A DNA stretch of 64,000 bases from Bathymodiolus brooksi (Eukaryota; Mollusca; Bivalvia; Mytilida; Modiolidae). The stretch covers positions 99,105,689 to 99,169,688 of the forward strand of contig OY804578.1 of assembly GCA_963680875.1 (NCBI GenBank). The letters are read 5' to 3'. How positions within the stretch are numbered: the stretch's first letter is position 1; each line of letters starts with the position of its first letter. Positions 1-12,300 of this stretch are shown here, one piece after another. The notes under the pieces are model-generated. The model was given only the letters and a program-made list of their open reading frames with translations, ran no database searches and was not told where the DNA came from. The translations under genes were made by a program, and so were the position numbers.

Positions 1-484
1 AATGAACACTGACAATACGAATTCCCATATTTCTGTATAATGTACCCAAAGCAAAACCAGTTTAGGACAGCTGTGCATTGGGGAGAAACTCCTACAATTT
101 AAGAATAAGTTTCAAAATGTTGAAACTGCATATTTTTCACAAAATTATCTTATTCAAAAAGAATTATCTAGCTAAGGAAACTGCCATACATAGCAAAAAA
201 TAACATTAAACACTAAGACAGACATCAATTAACAAAAGGAAGCTTTCAAATAGTGCAAGACTTTTAATATCTTCATGTCCGACTTTAACTGTCGCTACGT
301 TTCCGTCTTTGGCTTAGATTATTAGTCATATTCGTTGATATCCAATGAGATATCAGAACGACAGAAGCTCTAAAAATAGCAAAATCTTTGGTAAGACGTT
401 CAGTGCAGACAATAGCGATAGTCACGTTGTTGGTGCAAGGCTTCTTGTACCGAACTCACATAAACTGTCCGACTTTTGCTGCTT

Positions 485-1375
485 CGCCCCGAATCCCGTT
501 CGCCCCTATTCCCGTTCGCCCCGATTTATTAATAAATCCCAAAAATTAACAATCCTTTTTAAATTATGAACAAATAAAAACCACTCATATAAACATAATG
601 AGCAAATAAACAATCAAAATATAGACAATTCTGAATGTTTTGGTGTAAAATTGGTTAAAATTTATCCAGAATTGACTTTACAATAATTTTTTGAAAAAAT
701 ATGGTTTTGGTTGATTATATAGGGATTTTTTTACATGTTGCAATACTTTTGGCCACATATTATTTTAGATACATGTACACAATATACATTTAATATAATT
801 TGTAAAAAACATACAACACCTATAAGATCTACGCGCACGGAAGAAGCCCATCATCAGACTTTACCGAAAGCGTCTCCTAACAGTGAAACGCCACCTAGTA
901 AACGTCAGCGAAAGGCTTGTAAGGCTTGTTCATGGGTACTTTATTTTTGTCTTCCTCATAATTAACATGTTTTCTTGACGTGTTTAATATTATGTATTGC
1001 TTCACTCTTTGTTTGACATCTGATTAAATTTTTACTATTTTAACATTTGATGCGCAATTCATTAAAAAAGAGGTTATGTGCGCACTTGTACAGTATCTTA
1101 AGTAGTCATTTCATGCACTTTTGAGTTGGTACCAAAAAAAACCCAACCTTTTTATTGTTCTTGTGTGGTTTTTTGTAAATTTTGCAAGAAAAGTTTCGCT
1201 TGAGATCTTTGACAAAAGTAGACCAAAATGAATGAATTATTATTTTTTTGTAGACAACTAATAAATAAATAATTATAAAAAAATTGTCGAAAAAGATTTC
1301 ATCTATTATAATATAATAGCGATTAAGTGGGACGAATCGACTCACTTTCCGGGGCGAACAGGTCATCGGGGCGAA
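485..1375. mobile_element. Putative non-autonomous element with GGGGCGAA end modules
   Basis: The left end (about 485-523) has three direct TTCGCCCC modules; the right end (about 1340-1375) has two GGGGCGAA modules in inverted orientation. The interior is AT-rich, with a weak coding-like stretch (735-950; PPSKRQRKACKACS) I cannot identify. No target duplication was resolved, so the borders are approximate. Confidence -1.
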
Positions 1376-1593
1376 ACGACCCGGATTCCTACTACTAGTA
1401 CTAGGTCCTGTGTCTAGTCATTTTTCTCAATTTCTGATAATCTGACATATTTTATTGACAATATTTGAAGTTCAAGTTACCCCGAAAAGGACAATTTTGA
1501 AAGTGATACAATTCGTGTCTAAACCTATTGTCGTTTTCCATTCTTTGGTTATTTATTTTTTAACAAGTGCATCACATGGATCACATCTTCTTC

Positions 1594-2723
1594 TAGTCCG
1601 AGATTCCTCTGTCGTTTAACGGCATTGATAAAGTTGCTTGTAGCCGTTCAACGACAGAGCGTGCTATATACGGAAAACAGCGGATTTGCTTCTCCAACTC
1701 TGGGATCGGCACATTTCCACGTTTCGTGGCTATCGGATTTTATTTTCTATCATAAACCTTATATAAATCGCTTCACCAATCATTTTTCTATTCATTCATA
1801 AACATCTTACCCTCAGAAAGTGGTGTTACACTCCATTACAGCACGATTTTGCCTTAGATCCTATGATTTCGACATTTGTCTTCCATTTTTCAAACATTTG
1901 TCACGTGACTACGAGAAAACTACGATTACCGCAATGTATCATGGGAGATGATTTGCATATAAACAAACAAACAAATATTTTTATTGCCAATCATAGGCGC
2001 CTGTTAAGGCAGAACAATTAACATAAAATTTAATACAGTTGATTATATTGATTGGTAATGATTTTAACTGCAAATTTAGTGAATTACAGATAACCATAAG
2101 AAAAAAAAAATGTAGTACCTTGTCCAAAAACAAAAAGGGGGAACGTAACACATGCTCTTTCCGAAGCCCGTTGGTAACACTCTGCCATTGAATCTTTTCT
2201 TTCCAACACATTCTGTAGTATTTCCTTCTGCTCTGCTTTGATCTGTAGATAGACTGTTTGTCCTGCAGAATACGCTTAAATGTATCGTCTTCCATGTGAT
2301 TTGAATGTTGTTTACGTATGCAAATAATGCTCCAAATAATTTGGCACGCTGCATTAATTAGCTCCCATCATGCAATGCGTTGCTGTCATCATTCAGTTAG
2401 TATCGCGAGATCACGTGTGTAGATTCGAAAATGGAAGTCAAATGGCAGAATAATAGGATCTAAGGCAAAATCGTGCTGTAATGGAGTGTAACACCACTTT
2501 CTGAGGGTAAGATGGTTATGAATGAATAGAAAAATGATTGGTGAAGCGATTTATATAAGGTTTATGATAGAAAATAAAATCCGATAGCCACGAAACGTGG
2601 AAATGTGCCGATCCTATGGCCGGTGAGGCAAATTCGATGGTTTCCGTATATAGCACCCTCTGTCGTTGAACGGCTACAAGCAACTTTATCAATGCCGTTA
2701 AACGACAGAGGAATCTCGGACTA
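1594..2723. mobile_element. Foldback DNA element with 271-bp inverted ends and 9-bp target duplication
   Basis: Inverted repeats 1594-1864 and 2453-2723 begin TAGTCCGAGATTCCTCTGTC. The 9-bp word ATCTTCTTC occurs exactly at 1585-1593 and 2724-2732, an unambiguous target site duplication. The internal 588 bp carry a RecQ-like exon on the minus strand. Nine-base duplications and long inverted ends are typical of Mutator-like elements, and capture of a host exon makes it Pack-MULE-like. The superfamily is inferred because no transposase is present. Confidence -1.
2119..2295 (-). pseudogene. RecQ-like helicase exon fragment with Walker A, frameshifted
   Basis: The minus strand reads MEDDTFKRIL, then (frame changed) AEQKEILQNVLERKDSMA, then (changed again) VLPTGFGKSMCYVPP, and ends FLDK before AAG|GTACTAC, a plausible 5' splice site. 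LPTGxGKS is helicase motif I as seen in RecQ-family proteins, preceded by the usual QxxAI/EQKE region. Two frameshifts make it non-functional. A genomic donor downstream implies capture at DNA level rather than from mRNA. It sits wholly inside the foldback element 1594-2723. An Academ-type transposon-encoded helicase is an alternative source. Confidence -1.
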
Positions 2724-3218
2724 ATCTTCTTCCAAATATGCACACAAAATTATGCTTAATGTATTATTAAATCGACCATCATTGTAATAGTTGCGAAGTT
2801 AAGATGATGGTCTTAATTCTGGTTAGTTTCTAGTATACCATTGTCCACTAAAACAGTCAGATGAGGTATGTTTAATGTACTTACCTGTTTGTCCATCTGG
2901 ATCAAGTTCGTCCATTTGTAAAAAGTTCAAGGTCACTGTTATATGTTGCAAACTATATTTTTATATAATTGGTATAAAGGAAGAATTTTGAGGTAAATTG
3001 ATTTCTAACATTTCTGGTGTTCTTTATTTGAAATGTAGGCAATGAAGTAAATCAATAATAAATGATAATCTATAAATATATATTATTTTACGACATATTG
3101 AAATCTGATTTACGTAAAGAAACCAGGGACGCATTTTCACACCAAAACAAATCTTTCTAACTAAAGTTGATTTTAAAATGTCAAATATTTACAAAAAATA
3201 AACAAACAAAATATAAAA

Positions 3219-3308
3219 ATGGACGACGACGACTTGTCAGTTGAACTCGCACAAGACGAAAGTGAAGGTAGAACAACTGCCACCTGGGAACATGAAGATT
3301 TAGCACAG
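3219..3308 (+). CDS. WDR88: WDR88-like exon 1 (start exon)
   Basis: ATG at 3219 opens 30 codons ([12 protein letters not shown]...TWEHEDLAQ) ending CACAG|GTGCTC, phase 0. The next exon at 8932 begins phase 0 with LRIKVFRGH, the start of the first WD blade. I chose this start because it joins in phase and the acidic leader plus a W-E-x-E motif precedes the first blade, as expected for the family. No earlier in-frame ATG was checked beyond the AT-rich 5' flank. Confidence -1.
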
Positions 3309-6300
3309 GTGCTCGTTGTTTAATGACAATAATGTTGACAGAAACAATACATCCTCTATTTTTGCTGTGATTTACAGAACTAATACATTATCAAAATAGT
3401 AGAAGCAACAGTCAATAGGACAATACCGATTTTTGTTATGAGAAATATGATAACAAATGGTTTTAAAGGACATTTTCTCATAATACGTCATATGTCATTA
3501 TGTTTGTCTGTGTCATAAGTTTGTTTGGCGTACAAGACATTTTGGCACTCGTTGAAAAAGACAGTTCGGCACAAAGACATTTCGGCACCATTGAAAAAGA
3601 CAGTTCGGTATCAGGACAAATCGGCACCGTATTTTCTTTCAAACAAACGTGATTACCTTTTTTAAAATAAAATCAACGAAAGTTTAAAAAACCCAACATC
3701 AATGATCGTTTAAATGCAATCAAAACATAATTATAATGGAAATTTTTGTACAGCTCGAAAGAAATTGTTAGATCAGGCAAATAAAGCATTATATGCTTTA
3801 TACAGAAAAATTGTTTTATCATTTTTAATATGTTTTTAGATGTATGAAACTCTACTGTACTTTTTTTTAATTTTACGTGAGAAAGTATACTATGCCACAG
3901 AACCTATAGAGGCAGAACTACACAAGAGAAAATTGAGTCTACTATACTCCATGCTTGGGAGTGATAATTCAAAAATTAGAGAGATCATTAATAGACAGAT
4001 CAGTGTAAACTATGACAACAGGACATTTTCTTTTGTAACATCCGAGATATACTGATACTGTATGATCTACCATCTATAACAGACTTACAAGCAAATTTAC
4101 CATCGAAAATCAGCTGGAAAAAACTTGTAAGAAAGGAGGTTTATAAAATTCTGGTTGAAAAGACTCCAGAATGATGCCACTGCCAAGATTACTTTAAAAA
4201 AACACAAGTGCCGATTTGTCTTTTTGAGGTGCCGAATTGTCCGGGTGCCGATTTGTCTTGGTACCGAAATGTCTCACACAGGTGCCGAAGTGTCCTGGTG
4301 CCGATTTGTCCCGGTGCCGAAGTGTCTAGCATTCGTTTGTTCGCCATCTTTGTTTACGTTTATTAAGCTTGCGCAAGCTCGTGACGTCATCTTTTCAGAT
4401 CAAGAGTGTTCCGTAAATAGAAACGAAGATATTCTAGATCTATTTGCAGAAAATGAAACAATGGGGATGAACTTTGACACATGTATTTTATGGATACTCT
4501 AAGTTTATGATAGTGACAATGTATGTTTGTGGAATTCAAGTCAAATCGCTCCCACATTTAACAAAAACTCTCCCACATTAATCAAGAGCGCCCCATTAAT
4601 GAAAAGAAGGAATATTTTATTATAAAATCGAAATATGTACAATGATTTTGCCCCATATGTTTCATATATCCCTGTGTGACAATAAGTCAGCCAGTCATTG
4701 GATAATGTTTGATTATTTTTTCATGATTGAAAAGTAAACATTTTTTCTTTTTAATTATGTTCCTCTTCTATTCTTGGTCACATAGAAAAAAGATCGATAA
4801 TAATGACACACTGACCCATATTTGTTTACTACCTTTTTTCCAAATGGCGTTGTATTACATCACATAAGGCCGGTCAGTGGTAAATAAATCACGTGATTTT
4901 GTCATAGGCTAACCAAACTTAAAAAGTAAACTAGATTAAGAAATATAGTATTTGAGCTTTTTCTGTGTAATTGTTTTGTCTGAAAAATTTCAAAAGATGA
5001 TTTTTTTTAATAGTTTGAAATTGAAGTATTAAAAATCAATTATTTGATGCAAACATTGAACTTGCTTACCCATATAATAAAATATTTAATCCAGTGAATT
5101 TTGTGTTTTTGTTTTTGTCCCGAACTTCGTTGTGTATAAATATATATAATTTGACTCCTGTTGAGTCGAATTCGGATGAGTCGAAATTTCGGTTGCCTCG
5201 AATAAAAGTTTTGGTCCCGAGATGTAGAAAGCCATATTATTTACATTCTTTAAGTCGAATTTACCTGTCAAAACATGTGTATTACCTACTTGGGATTAGA
5301 ATTGGATCACAGGTGAAACATCCAGTCATTGACTTTGACATTTTTACCTTAGGCTATTTCACATGTTTATTTCACAATCTGTCAAATTAATTAGTGATAA
5401 TATTTGAATTGGCTTGGTATTATGACACAGGTTAGATGTATACAATCAAAAATTATCTATTCATAATAAGTGCGCTTGGGTCGGCATACATCAATGATTA
5501 TGAAAAGTACACAAAGGAAGCGTTTTATCTATTGAATTATTTGTCGAAAATTAATTTTGATTAAAGAATAATAGTTTTCTTCTACACTTTATTGAATAAT
5601 AAAAACACACAATTTATTGTAAATAAACAGTATTGCACAAAGAAAAATACGTCGTGATGGGTGAAGTTTAATGACAATGCAACAACCGAAAAACATAAAC
5701 AAAACAGATAAACATATTCATACACACAAAAAAAGATATCTAGAAGTTATCAGTCGTTCCACAAGATTCAAAGAATTTAACAGAGAGAGAAAAACAGCGT
5801 CAAAAACATCGAATATGTTTAAAATCGTTCTGAGAATAGGGACATGCGATGCTGGTTTTAGCTCTTCAAAATTTCGCTCGAGTTGTCTCCCTTTTCGTCG
5901 TTAAACAAACTACACTTCCGGTATTTTCGTAGCTCCTCTTGAGTCGAACTACGGTTGACTCGAATTTTTTCCAAAATGATAAATAAACGTCTAAAATGTT
6001 AGCACAACGATATAAAAAAAATAAATTGATATCCTTGTGCTAACATTTTAGATGTTTATATATATATATAAACATCTGAAAAAGTAGCCAACGTATGAAC
6101 CTAGGAGATGTCGGATGGGAAACAAGTGTTAACGATACTGTGCAAACAAACAAAAATGATAAATAAACGTCTAAAATGTTAGCACAACGATATCAAAAAA
6201 AAAATTTAAATGTAACAAAAAGAACTATAAGTCTACAAAAAGACTATAATTATAATTAAATCGATGGATATTTCGTTTGACCGACAAACTTCATCAGCGT

Positions 6301-9300
6301 CTGTAATCTGATTTGAAAAATTGTCACGTGACCATCAGTTATCGTGACGTAAATTACTAAAAATCATAATCTTGAACTTTATACTTTATATTATTCAAGT
6401 ATATTGTACACTAATTTATAAACAATATGAACAGAATGAGAAAATGTAATGATGAAGTTTACCAACTAGCTAAGGACCAGGCACTGGTTAAAAAGTTAAA
6501 AAACAAAAGATTTAGGCTTTTTTGTTTATGCCTTCCGGGTGTAATGTTTGTAACTCGCGGATCCAAAAACTCTATTTTTTCTGTCTTTGATTTTCTTTCC
6601 AACTTGGATTGTGGTCAATGATATAAATTTTGGATCTGCCAAAGTCTTCCAATGAGTGCCCCGGCGACACAAAGTGTTGACTCACGGGCAAGAGCATCTT
6701 TTTCGTAAGGTCACTTCTGTGTCCATTCATTCTTTTGTTGAATGGTTGGACACTTTCTCCTACGTATTGCGACCCGCAGACGTGACAGTCAAGGAGGTAA
6801 ACCACATTAGGTGTTTTGCAATTGACATTGCAAAATATCTTATACTCCTTTCCTGTCGTCTTGCTATGGAACACTTGTGTGTGCTGCAATTGGAGACAGC
6901 ACTTGCAACGCTCGTCACCACATGGTTTACACTGGCCGACCGTCGATGAAGGTCTAGATACCGCAGCTCTGACCAGTGTATCCTTAATGCTTTTAGGTCG
7001 CCGGAACGCTACAACGGGTGGTTCAGGGAACAACTTGGCCAGCGTTTCACTTTTTTCAATTTCTTTCCAATGATGACGGACAATGCCTGCAATTTTCTCT
7101 AAAGAGGGATGGTAAGTGAGAACAAGGAGAACCCATTTGTTGATCTTTTTTTCTTCGTACTCCAGGAGGTCATTTCTGTTAATTTCACTGGCTTTTGAAA
7201 ACCCACTCTCTATAACTTTGTCATTATATCCCTGTTTCTTCAAATGATGGCGTAAATCTCCTAGTCTTTGCTTGGTGGTTTCAACAGTGGAGCATATTCA
7301 TTTTACCCTAATGGCTTGACTGAACTCTTAAAACAGTGCTTAGGATGGCAACTACTGGGTGAAATTTTGGAACATGCCAACAGTATTCATCCGTCTATAA
7401 AATTCACACACGAAGTGTCGAAAACCAAAATGTCCTTCCTTGATACTACCACCACGGTCAAGGAGGGAAACATGACAACTGATTTATACTCTAAGCCCAC
7501 AGACAAACATCAATACCTTTCACCCAGTAGTTGCCATCCTAAGCACTGTTTTAAGAGTATCCCATTCAGTCAAGCCATTAGGGTAAAACGAATATGCTCC
7601 ACTGTTGAAACCACCAAGCAAAGACTAGGAGATTTACGCCATCATTTGAAGAAACAGGGATATAATGACAAAGTTATAGAGAGTGGGTTTTCAAAAGCCA
7701 GTGAAATTAACAGAAATGACCTCCTGGAGTACAAAGAAAAAAAGATCAACAAACGGGTCCCCCTTGTTCTCACTTACCATCCCTCTTTAGAGAAAATTGC
7801 AGGCATTGTCCGTCATCATTGGAAAGAAATTGAAAAAAGTGAAACGCTGGCCAAGTTGTTCCCTGAACCACCCATTGTAGCGTTCCGGCGACCTAAATGC
7901 ATTAAGGATACACTGGTCAGAGCTGCAGTATCTAGACCTTCATCGATGGTCGGCCAGTGTAAACCATGTGGTGACGAGCGTTGCAAGTGCTGTCTCCAAT
8001 TGCAACACACACAAGTGTTCCATAGCAAGACGACAGGAAAGGAGTATAAGATATTTTGCAATGTCAATTGCAAAACACCTAATGTGGTTTACCTCCTTGA
8101 CTGTCACGTCTGCAGGTCGCAATACGTAGGAGAAAGTGTCCAACCATTCAACTAAAGTATGAATGGACACAGAAGTGACCTTACGAAAAAGACGCTCTTG
8201 CCCGTGAGTCAACACTTTGTGTCGCCGGGGCACTCATTGGAAGACTTTGGCAGATCCAAAATTTATATCATTGACCACAATCCAAGTTGGAAAGAAAATC
8301 AAAGACAGAAAAAAGAGAGTTTTTGGATCTGCGAATTACAAACATTACACCCGGAAGGCATAAACAAAAAAGCCTAAATCTTTTGTTTTTTAACTTTTCA
8401 ACCAGTGCCTGGTCCTTAGCTAGTTGGTAAACTTCATCATTACATTTTCTCATTCTGTTCATATTGTTTATAAATTAGTGTAAAATATACTTGAATAATA
8501 TAAAGTATAAAGTTCAAGATTATGATTTTTAGTAATTTACGTCACGATAACTGATGGTCACGTGACAATTTTTCAAATCAGATTACAGACGCTGATGAAG
8601 CTTGTCGGTCAAGCGAAATATCCGTCGATTTAATTATAATTATAGTCTTTTTGTAGACTTATAGTTATTTTTGTTACATTTTAACATCTTTTTTTGATAT
8701 CGTTGTGCTAACATTTTAGACGTTTATATATATATATATATGTCTGAAAATTAAACCAAACAGTGTTAGAATTAGATTTTAGAGCTGTCAAATTTTTGTT
8801 CTTCCCACGACGGGATTTTAACCCACACCATTGATACACTGCATCACCATTCGCTTAGCCTTACGTCCAGCGCCCTAGACCACTCGACCACATCCACTCC
8901 CTTAATTATTTATTTATTTATTAATTTTCAGCTGAGAATTAAAGTATTCCGTGGACATTTAGATGCAGTGAGAAGTTGTAAATATATTGACAATGATTCA
9001 AAAATTATGTCTGCCTCTGATGACAAGACTATAAAAATATGGGATGTAGAAACAGGACAAGTTCTTCATGATTATACTGAGTGTCATGACGGAATTATTA
9101 GTGAAGCAAATGTCAATGAAAATGGAAGAAGGTATAGTAAAATCACCATAATCATAGATTTTTTATCTACTTTTTTCAAGCACATTTCAGTTTCTTCATT
9201 ATCAAAAGTGGGGCTCTAGATGGGTCTACTTAAGCACTAAGAAGAAAAAGGTGGTAGGAGAAGTTCTTTTCTCAAATTCCTGTTGAATAAAAGTGTTGTT

Positions 9301-12300
9301 GCCAGAATCCCAAAAATTAAAGAATCATATCCTGAATTCCGGTAAAGCTTAATCTAAAAATGCTGAAGCTTAAATGCCAAAATGCTGAATTCCTATGAAA
9401 TTAAAGGCTTAATCCTGTCCTCCAGAAAAAGCTCCTTCCATCCCTCTAATTAAGAAGGATGCAATCTCATTCCTGGGATTAAAAGGATTTTAAACAATGA
9501 TAATACAATCTCATTCCTGTGATTAAAAGGATTTTAAACAATGATAATACAATCTCATTCCTGTGATTAAAAGGATTTTAAACAATGATAATACAATCTC
9601 ATTCCTGTGATTAAAAGGATTTTAAACAATGATAATACAATCTCATTCCTGTGATTAAAAGGATTTTAAACAATGATAATACAATCTCATTCCTGTGATT
9701 AAAAGGATTTTAAACAATGATAATACAATCTTTCCTGGGATTATATTGTTAGGCTATATGTGCATCGTAAAAACAAAATATATTGTACCATTATATTATT
9801 GATATGTAGATACATGTATTGCTAAAGTTGGCATTAAACACCAATCAATAAATCATCTATGTTTATTTTAGGATTTAGATCTATTTCTATCAAAATATTT
9901 TGTTATATTTTGAGGAAACTGTACATTGTTGTAGAATATTTACAGATCATTAATTTAAAATTATTTATTTTATATTTTTGATCAGATTTGTAAGTTGCGG
10001 CTGGGACAAAAAAGTTGGAGTTTGGGATGTGGAATCTGGAAGATGTATAGTAAGTAGATAAAAGAAAGTTTTGCCAAATTCTACTTGTCATAAAATTTTT
10101 GTCATGACCTTAATATACACAGTGTTGAAATAACTACAATCTACTACTTTCTAGGGTTTGGAATATGGTATTTAATGCCACTTTCAACAATATTTCAGTT
10201 ATATCGTGGCTGGCAGTTTTATTGGTAGAGGAAACAGCTAGGAGTACCTGGAGAAAACCACCGACCTGCCACAAGTCACTGATAAACTTAATCACATAAT
10301 ATTGTATTGAGTACACCTCACCTGGATGGGATTCGAACTCGCAACGTTAGTGGTGATAGGCACTGATTACATAGGTAGTTGTAACTACCATACGATCATG
10401 ACCACGACAACACTGTATGCTTTCTAAGTAGTATTCATGGCTTTTCAATTGGCATATTTTAAATAATAGGGGATTATTGATAATATATGGTCAAGAGTAG
10501 CAATACAAAAAACGTTTTGGCCCATTCTTATACAAAACATAAAATGGTGCAAAAAAACTGCATTCTGATAATTTTCTGGAAACTTTTTTGAGCCTTTAAA
10601 AACTGCATTTTTATATGTAAGAATTCAAAATGTAATATACATGTAGCTTTCATAACATTTAGAATTTCATCTTCTTCTGTGTCCAGGTATAGAAAAGCAG
10701 ATATTTCATTCATGATAATGATGGGGTTTTTATTTTTTAAATGACTAAAATAAAATCTAAAATCAATTCAGATTATATTTATCTTGATACTTTATCATAT
10801 TTCATATTTGCATCTTAGTCTTGGTCTAATACTGAAAATTATCGATCAGCATGATGTCAAACACATTATAACATTACTAGTAAAAACAACATCAGTTTTA
10901 AAGGTCCTGACATGCATTATCACAAGTATCGCCACACGTCCTATTGGACTGCATGCGATATTAGTGATCATGTTTCTCTTGACCCTCAAAACTGTGGTTA
11001 TTAAGTCTCCCAAACAACGTTTGGAGACTTCTTGTTTTTGCTCCGTTTCTTATTATTATTATTATTCTCCTCCTCCTCTTTCTTTCTTTCTGTGGCACAT
11101 GAACTTGTCCACGGCAGATCTCAGGAACTACTGGACAGAATTTCATGAAACTTGGTGGAGTTATAGATATATGTTTCTAGTTGGTCCTAAAGTTTTCAGC
11201 TTTGTGGTAAAGGGGGTCAAAGTCATATTTTGAGGGGTTCAAAAGGGGTGGGGGTTACTATAGAATCCTATGGGAAAGTTAAAATTTCGTACATTAATGT
11301 TGATAACTTCTAAATTAGTGGTGCCATTCTGCGTTTTCAAAATTTTCGAGATATCTGTCATTTTCAAAATGGCTGCCAAAACACGGCATAAGAAATGGGA
11401 GGTAAAAATTCAACATTGTCCGATATCATCAAAATTTGATATGTGGGTAGATAATGATGTCCCGAATTGATTCTCGACATTGAAAAATTTCTACCGGTCG
11501 CCATTTTCAAAATGGCCACCACAATACCGCAAAAATTCAACATTGTTCGATTTCAAAGGTAGCTTTTAATTTATTTTTTAAACCGGTTGTCGGTGGCCGG
11601 TTTGGGAGACTTTATAATCGTTAGATTATAATCATATCTTGTTCTATATTTATCTGTTCGTTTTAGTGGTCTGGCCTTCATGCTGGTATAGTGACAAGTT
11701 GTAAATTTTCACACGATGGGAAATATGTTGTATCGTGCTCTGACTTAGATAATACAGTGAAAGTCTGGGATTCAAATACTGGTGATGTCATACATAATGT
11801 AGACGGTGAGTCAAATTGTACACAGGTTTCTACAGGTTAAAAGTTAATGCTAGGTTTTGTATTGATTTTTACTATAGGGATCAACCATTTAACTTTTAGA
11901 GGGACCTATATTTGATATATTTATCTAAATTTGATATATTTTGCCAAGTTATGATATATTATGCCAAATTTTTATATACTTATCTAATTTTGTTTTCTTC
12001 TTCTAATTTTTTTATATTTTGCTAAGTTATGAGATATTATGCTAAATTTTCCTATATTTTTGATATTTCAGATATTCATACCAGTACAATAACAAAATGT
12101 ATGTTTTCACCAGGAGATGACAAAATAATTACAACTTCCATGGATAAAACTGCCAAATTTTATGATTTGAGAACTTGTAAAGTTACAATTACTATTCAGT
12201 AAGTACAGAAACATATTCTATGATTAGAGTGAGTGAGTGAGTAATTGTTGTTTAATGCCAAATGAGCAATTTTTCAGCTTAATCATTGCAAGAATGAATT

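Larger units (their letters stand above)
6159..8730. mobile_element. Head-to-head pair of 5'-truncated Penelope-like retroelement copies
   Basis: The left arm (about 6159-7361, coding on minus) is the inverted copy of the right arm (about 7520-8730, coding on plus), both ending outward with TTAGACGTTTAT/ATAAACGTCTAA. The centre (about 7362-7519) belongs to the plus copy alone and holds the end of its RT domain. An extra copy of the outer end lies at 5974-6013 in direct orientation, with an inverted piece at 6032-6062. Identification rests on the RT tail (SFLDTTTTV...[19 protein letters not shown]) and a GIY-YIG-type endonuclease. It lies in WDR88 intron 1; if transcribed, the arms would form a long hairpin. 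Confidence -1.

Noticed and set aside
735..965. 76-codon frame with PPSKRQRKACKACS
   Set aside because: Too short and without a recognisable domain; kept only as a remark on the enclosing element.
5150..5975. GAGTCGAA words as ends of a single transposon
   Set aside because: The words occur in direct rather than inverted orientation and no borders or target duplication could be defined.
7816..8233. Minus-strand frames over the plus Penelope copy (and their mirror at 6656-7073)
   Set aside because: Antisense shadows of the endonuclease coding sequence; they look similar only because the arms are inverted copies.
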